From Trichobilharzia regenti (lineage: Eukaryota; Platyhelminthes; Trematoda; Strigeidida; Schistosomatidae): DNA of 64,000 bases. The DNA lies in NCBI GenBank assembly GCA_944472135.2, contig OX235263.1, forward strand, positions 24,171,379-24,235,378. The letters are read 5' to 3'. The notes under the pieces are model-generated. The model did no database searches. It saw only the letters and a program-made list of their open reading frames with translations, and had not been told where the DNA came from. How positions within the stretch are numbered: the first letter of the stretch is position 1; each line of letters opens with the position of its first letter. Positions 61,446-64,000 of the stretch are shown here, in pieces. The position numbers and the translations under genes were made by a program.

Positions 61446-61748
61446 TCATAGGCTCGCAGAGAAATATGTTTTCCTTAGCGATTTGTAGAGGCGTTTACGA
61501 AGGATTTCTGTTTCAATATCACCTTTGAATTCTAGATTAAGCAGAAGTATTTTCTTTGGAACGGATTGGACCTGTTCAGAAGTCTTCTTAGGTTTCAGAT
61601 TCTTGTCTGTGAACCTGGGCAGGAAACCGTTTTCCATCAGGGTGTTTTGGACAATACACAGTTCTTCTTCAATCACTTCCTCGCTGCATATATTCCGAAT
61701 CCTCGAGGAAAGAGTGAATACCAGTTTCTTCTTTCTGCTTAGGGGCAC
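61446..61748 (-). CDS. PLE polymerase-endonuclease linker
   Basis: 100 codons in a frame shifted from the polymerase: RKKKLVFTLSSRIRNICSEE, ENGFLPRFTDKNLKPKKTS, SVPKKILLLNLEFKGDIETE and LRKTYFSASL. It ends at TGA, one codon before LTFSCKKVFSQNAKDKLL, so the endonuclease below is in the same frame. The likely change is CGA to TGA. Confidence 0.8.
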   Translation of the reverse strand: MPLSRKKKLVFTLSSRIRNICSEEVIEEELCIVQNTLMENGFLPRFTDKNLKPKKTSEQVQSVPKKILLLNLEFKGDIETEILRKRLYKSLRKTYFSASL

Positions 61749-62263
61749 AAAGCTTTGAAAGTTGATGAATTGTCCATTCCATGTGAGCTTTTCAGAGAGT
61801 TGTTGGTGTTTCTTGTCAGGTGGACGTCGAGGAAGTGGAACATTTCGTCGGATTCAGTCTCAAGTGTAAAGTCGATGTTTGGGTGGGCGTTGTTGAAGAT
61901 TTGAAGGAGGTTTTTTAAATCACAATTCTCATCACAAATGATGAAAGTATCATCGATGTATCTTTTGTAGACATGCAGGTCGTTGATAGTTGGTGATAAG
62001 GCGTTGTTCTCTAAGCTAGCCATAAATCAGTCGGCTCGGAGGGGTCCTAAGGGAGAACCCATTGCTACTCCATCTACTTGCCTGTATATTTCTTTGTTGA
62101 AACCGAAGTATACGTTGAAGGTGCATCGTAGTAACAGTTCTTTCAGGTAATGGATCGGTATACCGACATCGATGCTACTGGATTGAATGTAGCCATAAAG
62201 GAAACATACGGTTTCTGTTGTAGCGGTAAATAATTCCCCAAAATTATTGACCACAGCAATCAC
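61739..62263 (-). CDS. PLE reverse transcriptase, palm and fingers part, one in-frame stop
   Basis: KEIYRQVDGVAMGSPLGPLR leads to a TGA at 62027, where relatives read an aliphatic residue (AD-x-FM). The frame then continues FMASLENNALSPTINDLHVY and KRYIDDTFIICDENCDLKN (IDD holds the catalytic aspartates), then HPNIDFTLETESDEMFHFLD and VHLTRN. These are the conserved blocks of Penelope polymerases, which are related to telomerase. The N-terminal domain lies beyond the truncation at 62263. Confidence 0.85.
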
Positions 62264-62267
62264 TCAT

Positions 62268-62650
62268 TGGATGCTGACCACCACTGTTTAAGTCGACTTG
62301 TTTAGCTGAAGGCTTCCGGTCAAGCATCCCCGCCATTTGGTACCCCGTCGTGTAACGTGCACGATCACTAGCTAGCTAAGCGTTCGTCTATCGGCTGGTT
62401 TTGGTTCCTAAATACATTTCTTCGTTTGGACGACCAATTATTGGCTTTTGCTTTGTCTTTGGTACGCGAGAATAAATTAATTAGAAGTTGTTGAACGAGA
62501 TATCACGTCAAACCTTTAATATCTCTCAACCTTTAAACTGGTGAGCCTAACCGCGAACTTCATCTACGACAATTACTCAGATAATCCCGGTGAGTTCGTT
62601 CCATTTTGTATTTGTTCTTGTACCATATATTATTCGATATAATTTTCGTC
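62268..62650 (+). repeat. LTR-like leader of a Ty3/gypsy element
   Basis: Precedes the gag gene. A polyadenylation-type AATAAATTAATT lies at 62472-62483. TGGTGAGCCTAACCGCGAAC at 62540-62559 is in the position, and has the TGG start, expected of a primer-binding site after the 5' LTR. The LTR edges cannot be fixed because the 3' LTR is outside the window. Confidence 0.5.
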
Positions 62651-63193
62651 ATGAGTGATCTTAGTCCCAAGGTCATCCGTATCCGCTCAACTCCTAAAAC
62701 CATTCAGCTCGTACCATACTGGCCAGATAATGCTGAAACGTGGTTTCTGCTAGCTGAAGCAGATTTTTGTGAGCATGGGATAACTGATCAACGTTCACAG
62801 TTACTTGCAGTTATTCACGCCCTACCGCGGGAATTCAGCAAGTACGTAACATCACAGATGTTGAGTCCCGAGGTAAGTAACTCGTACGAGTTGCTGAAAG
62901 CATCCCTCCTCAGGAGAAACGTTCTCACGGACAGACAACGTCTAGATGAATTATTTCGCAACATCGAGTTAGGAGATCAGTCAGCCGTGAGCATGCTGAC
63001 AAGAATGAAAGAAGTCGTCGGCCAAAGTCAGTTCGACGAAGGACTGTTTAGAGAACTCTTCTTAACCAAGTTGCCACAATCTGTACAGACCGTACTTGTG
63101 ACACTTGAGGGTACTGTAATAGAGAACTTAGCTATTACTGCAGATAAGATCCTAGAAATAACTAAACGGTCTGTCCCGAAATATGCTCAATGA
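62651..63193 (+). CDS. gag: Ty3/gypsy Gag, capsid part
   Basis: 180 codons from ATG 62651 (MSDLSPKVIRIRSTPKTIQL). I chose this start over the upstream in-frame one at 62606 because the preceding 15 residues are hydrophobic leader-like translation of non-coding sequence. VPYWPDNAETWFLLAEADFC, RSQLLAVIHALPREFSKYVT and RNVLTDRQRLDELFRNIELG are the capsid segments common in flatworm gypsy Gag. It builds the virus-like particle in the cytoplasm. It ends in TGA overlapping the next ATG (ATGA, 63190-63193). Confidence 0.9.
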   Translation: MSDLSPKVIRIRSTPKTIQLVPYWPDNAETWFLLAEADFCEHGITDQRSQLLAVIHALPREFSKYVTSQMLSPEVSNSYELLKASLLRRNVLTDRQRLDELFRNIELGDQSAVSMLTRMKEVVGQSQFDEGLFRELFLTKLPQSVQTVLVTLEGTVIENLAITADKILEITKRSVPKYAQ

Positions 63194-63477
63194 CTAAGCA
63201 GACTTCGAGTAAGGATCCTGCAATGATAGAGTTATGCAACTCCATCCAGCAGATGTTTAGGTCGAACATGTCTTCCAACTCCTCTGACCGTCGTCCTAAA
63301 TCTCCTCAACGCAGGAACTCGCGTGGTCGATCTAAGTCCAAACCACGTTCACTGAAAAACCCTGACTGGTGCTGGTACCACAACACCTATGGCCAAGAAG
63401 CGAAGTGTTGCCGTAAGCCTTGTAACTTCGGAAATGTCTCAAAGTCTGTGGGAAACTATCCCGCCGGCACGCGTTAG
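63190..63477 (+). CDS. Gag nucleocapsid-like zinc-binding part, shifted frame
   Basis: 95 codons. A basic serine/arginine linker (RRPKSPQRRNSRGRSKSKPR) leads to CWYHNTYGQEAKCCRKPC (about residues 62-79): the C-Y-H-x-G-x-A-x-x-C-x-x-PC pattern that replaces the usual CCHC knuckle in these gypsy Gags. It binds RNA. Relatives have it continuous with the capsid; here it sits one frame on, after the ATGA overlap. It stops at TAG 63475-63477 just after the cysteines. Confidence 0.75.
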   Translation: MTKQTSSKDPAMIELCNSIQQMFRSNMSSNSSDRRPKSPQRRNSRGRSKSKPRSLKNPDWCWYHNTYGQEAKCCRKPCNFGNVSKSVGNYPAGTR

Positions 63478-64000
63478 CGGCAACCGTCGCCGGTGGCACT
63501 AGCCGCCTACTTTACATCCATGATGTGATAAGCCAGACTCGATACTTAGTCGACACAGGCGCCGAAGTCAGCGTCCTTCCTGCTACAGCAGCAGATCGAC
63601 AGAAGGAACCTACCTTCAACTTACAGGCTGCAAATGGAAAACCAATCGCAACCTTTGGTAGGAAATACGTCTATCTGAACGTAGGTTTACGCAAACCTAT
63701 TCGATGGATTTTCCTTCTCGCTGACGTTACAATGCCCATCATTGGCACGGACCTACTTAATCATCATGATTTACTCGTAGACGTCCGCCGAAAACGACTG
63801 ATTGACAATACTACTAGTCTGTCTATCAAAGGCATTACCTACATAGGCCCTAGCTTGTCACCCGTTAAGATAAAGGCAATTCTTGATCCAACTTTTCAAC
63901 CTATCGTTGACAAGTATCCGGAACTTAATTGCCCGTCGAACGACCTACCGTGCATAACCAGCAATGTTATGCACCACATCATTACCACAGGACAACCTGT
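63426..64000 (+). CDS. pol: Ty3/gypsy aspartic protease and start of polymerase, runs off the edge
   Basis: Open in the third frame from 63426 to the window end. RRHALAATVAGGTSRLLYIH precedes YLVDTGAEVSVLPATAADR (63543-63600), whose DTGA is the protease active site. IIGTDLLNHHDLLVDVRRKR follows as the second conserved block (the ILG-type motif). The end (KYPELNCPSNDL) leads towards the reverse transcriptase outside the window. No stop in 190 codons, so this copy may be comparatively young. Confidence 0.85.

Larger units (their letters stand above)
60545..62263 (-). mobile_element. Penelope-like element, best-preserved copy
   Basis: Minus strand, from the polymerase middle through the endonuclease to the 3' non-coding end. 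The terminal hammerhead outline lies near 60615-60555: CAGC, a GATGATGA box with extra bases, a GACTTCGTC hairpin, GAAA, stem III AAGAAAATTTTCTT, C, GCTG. The coding part has only two in-frame stops and one frameshift. It abuts the LTR-like leader of the gypsy element at about 62265. Confidence 0.85.

Noticed and set aside
1..64000. CRISPR array, bacterial operons or riboswitches
   Set aside because: No regularly spaced direct repeats with unique spacers; content is eukaryotic retrotransposons throughout.

Overview
This window looks like repeat-dense, gene-poor DNA from a blood fluke, most likely an African-type Schistosoma. It is AT-rich, and I could not support any host exon or structural RNA gene. 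Almost every recognisable stretch is a mobile element of a kind known from schistosomes: degenerate RTE-clade (SR2-like) LINEs, Penelope-like elements (PLEs) with GIY-YIG endonucleases, Merlin DNA transposons, a Ty3/gypsy element, a CR1/jockey-like LINE, solo LTRs, and several tRNA-headed SINE families. One SINE family is the S. mansoni Sm-alpha type that carries a hammerhead ribozyme. The species call is inference from these families; no search was run.

Layout. 1-5.0 kb: PLE relics, RTE fragments, and a PLE insertion (4070-4849) inside an RTE copy with a 12-bp target duplication. 5-12 kb: RTE copies, an Sm-alpha-like SINE with an intact hammerhead core (minus strand, about 6.75 kb), a PLE with a hammerhead-like 3' end (11.1 kb), and paired SINEs. 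12-16.4 kb: PLEs with inverted ends. 16.5-22.4 kb: RTE/LINE copies. 22.4-33.98 kb: a chain of PLE-type elements with inverted termini, SINEs, a solo LTR, a long hairpin and degenerate RTEs. 34-43 kb: mostly anonymous DNA with tRNA-type SINEs, a broken Sm-alpha copy and RTE copies. 43-49 kb: two Merlin elements, one inside an RTE, a 0.58-kb SINE palindrome, a CR1-like LINE and a solo LTR. 50.4-51.6 kb: a near-perfect 569-bp inverted repeat. 52-59.4 kb: RTE copies, a duplicated segment and a PLE. 59.5-64 kb: a gypsy integrase relic (minus), a fairly well-preserved PLE (minus), and the 5' part of a gypsy element (gag, zinc knuckle, protease) running off the right edge.

Main result. Read by eye, the window holds several sequence-distinct hammerhead-ribozyme scaffolds, in at least three tRNA-headed SINE families and at least three PLE families. 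In each, stem I, the CUGANGA box, stem II, the GAAA box, a self-complementary stem III and the cleavage position can be traced. Most copies have core mutations; a few look intact (minus 6724-6768; plus 22813-22857; plus 52374-52416; plus 11101-11157). A 466-bp non-coding unit (22428-22893) carries two such motifs in inverted orientation at its ends and is flanked by a perfect 13-bp duplication. It therefore looks like a mobile, non-autonomous, hammerhead-ended mini-PLE. The window is also rich in large inverted repeats, which could give double-stranded RNA if transcribed.
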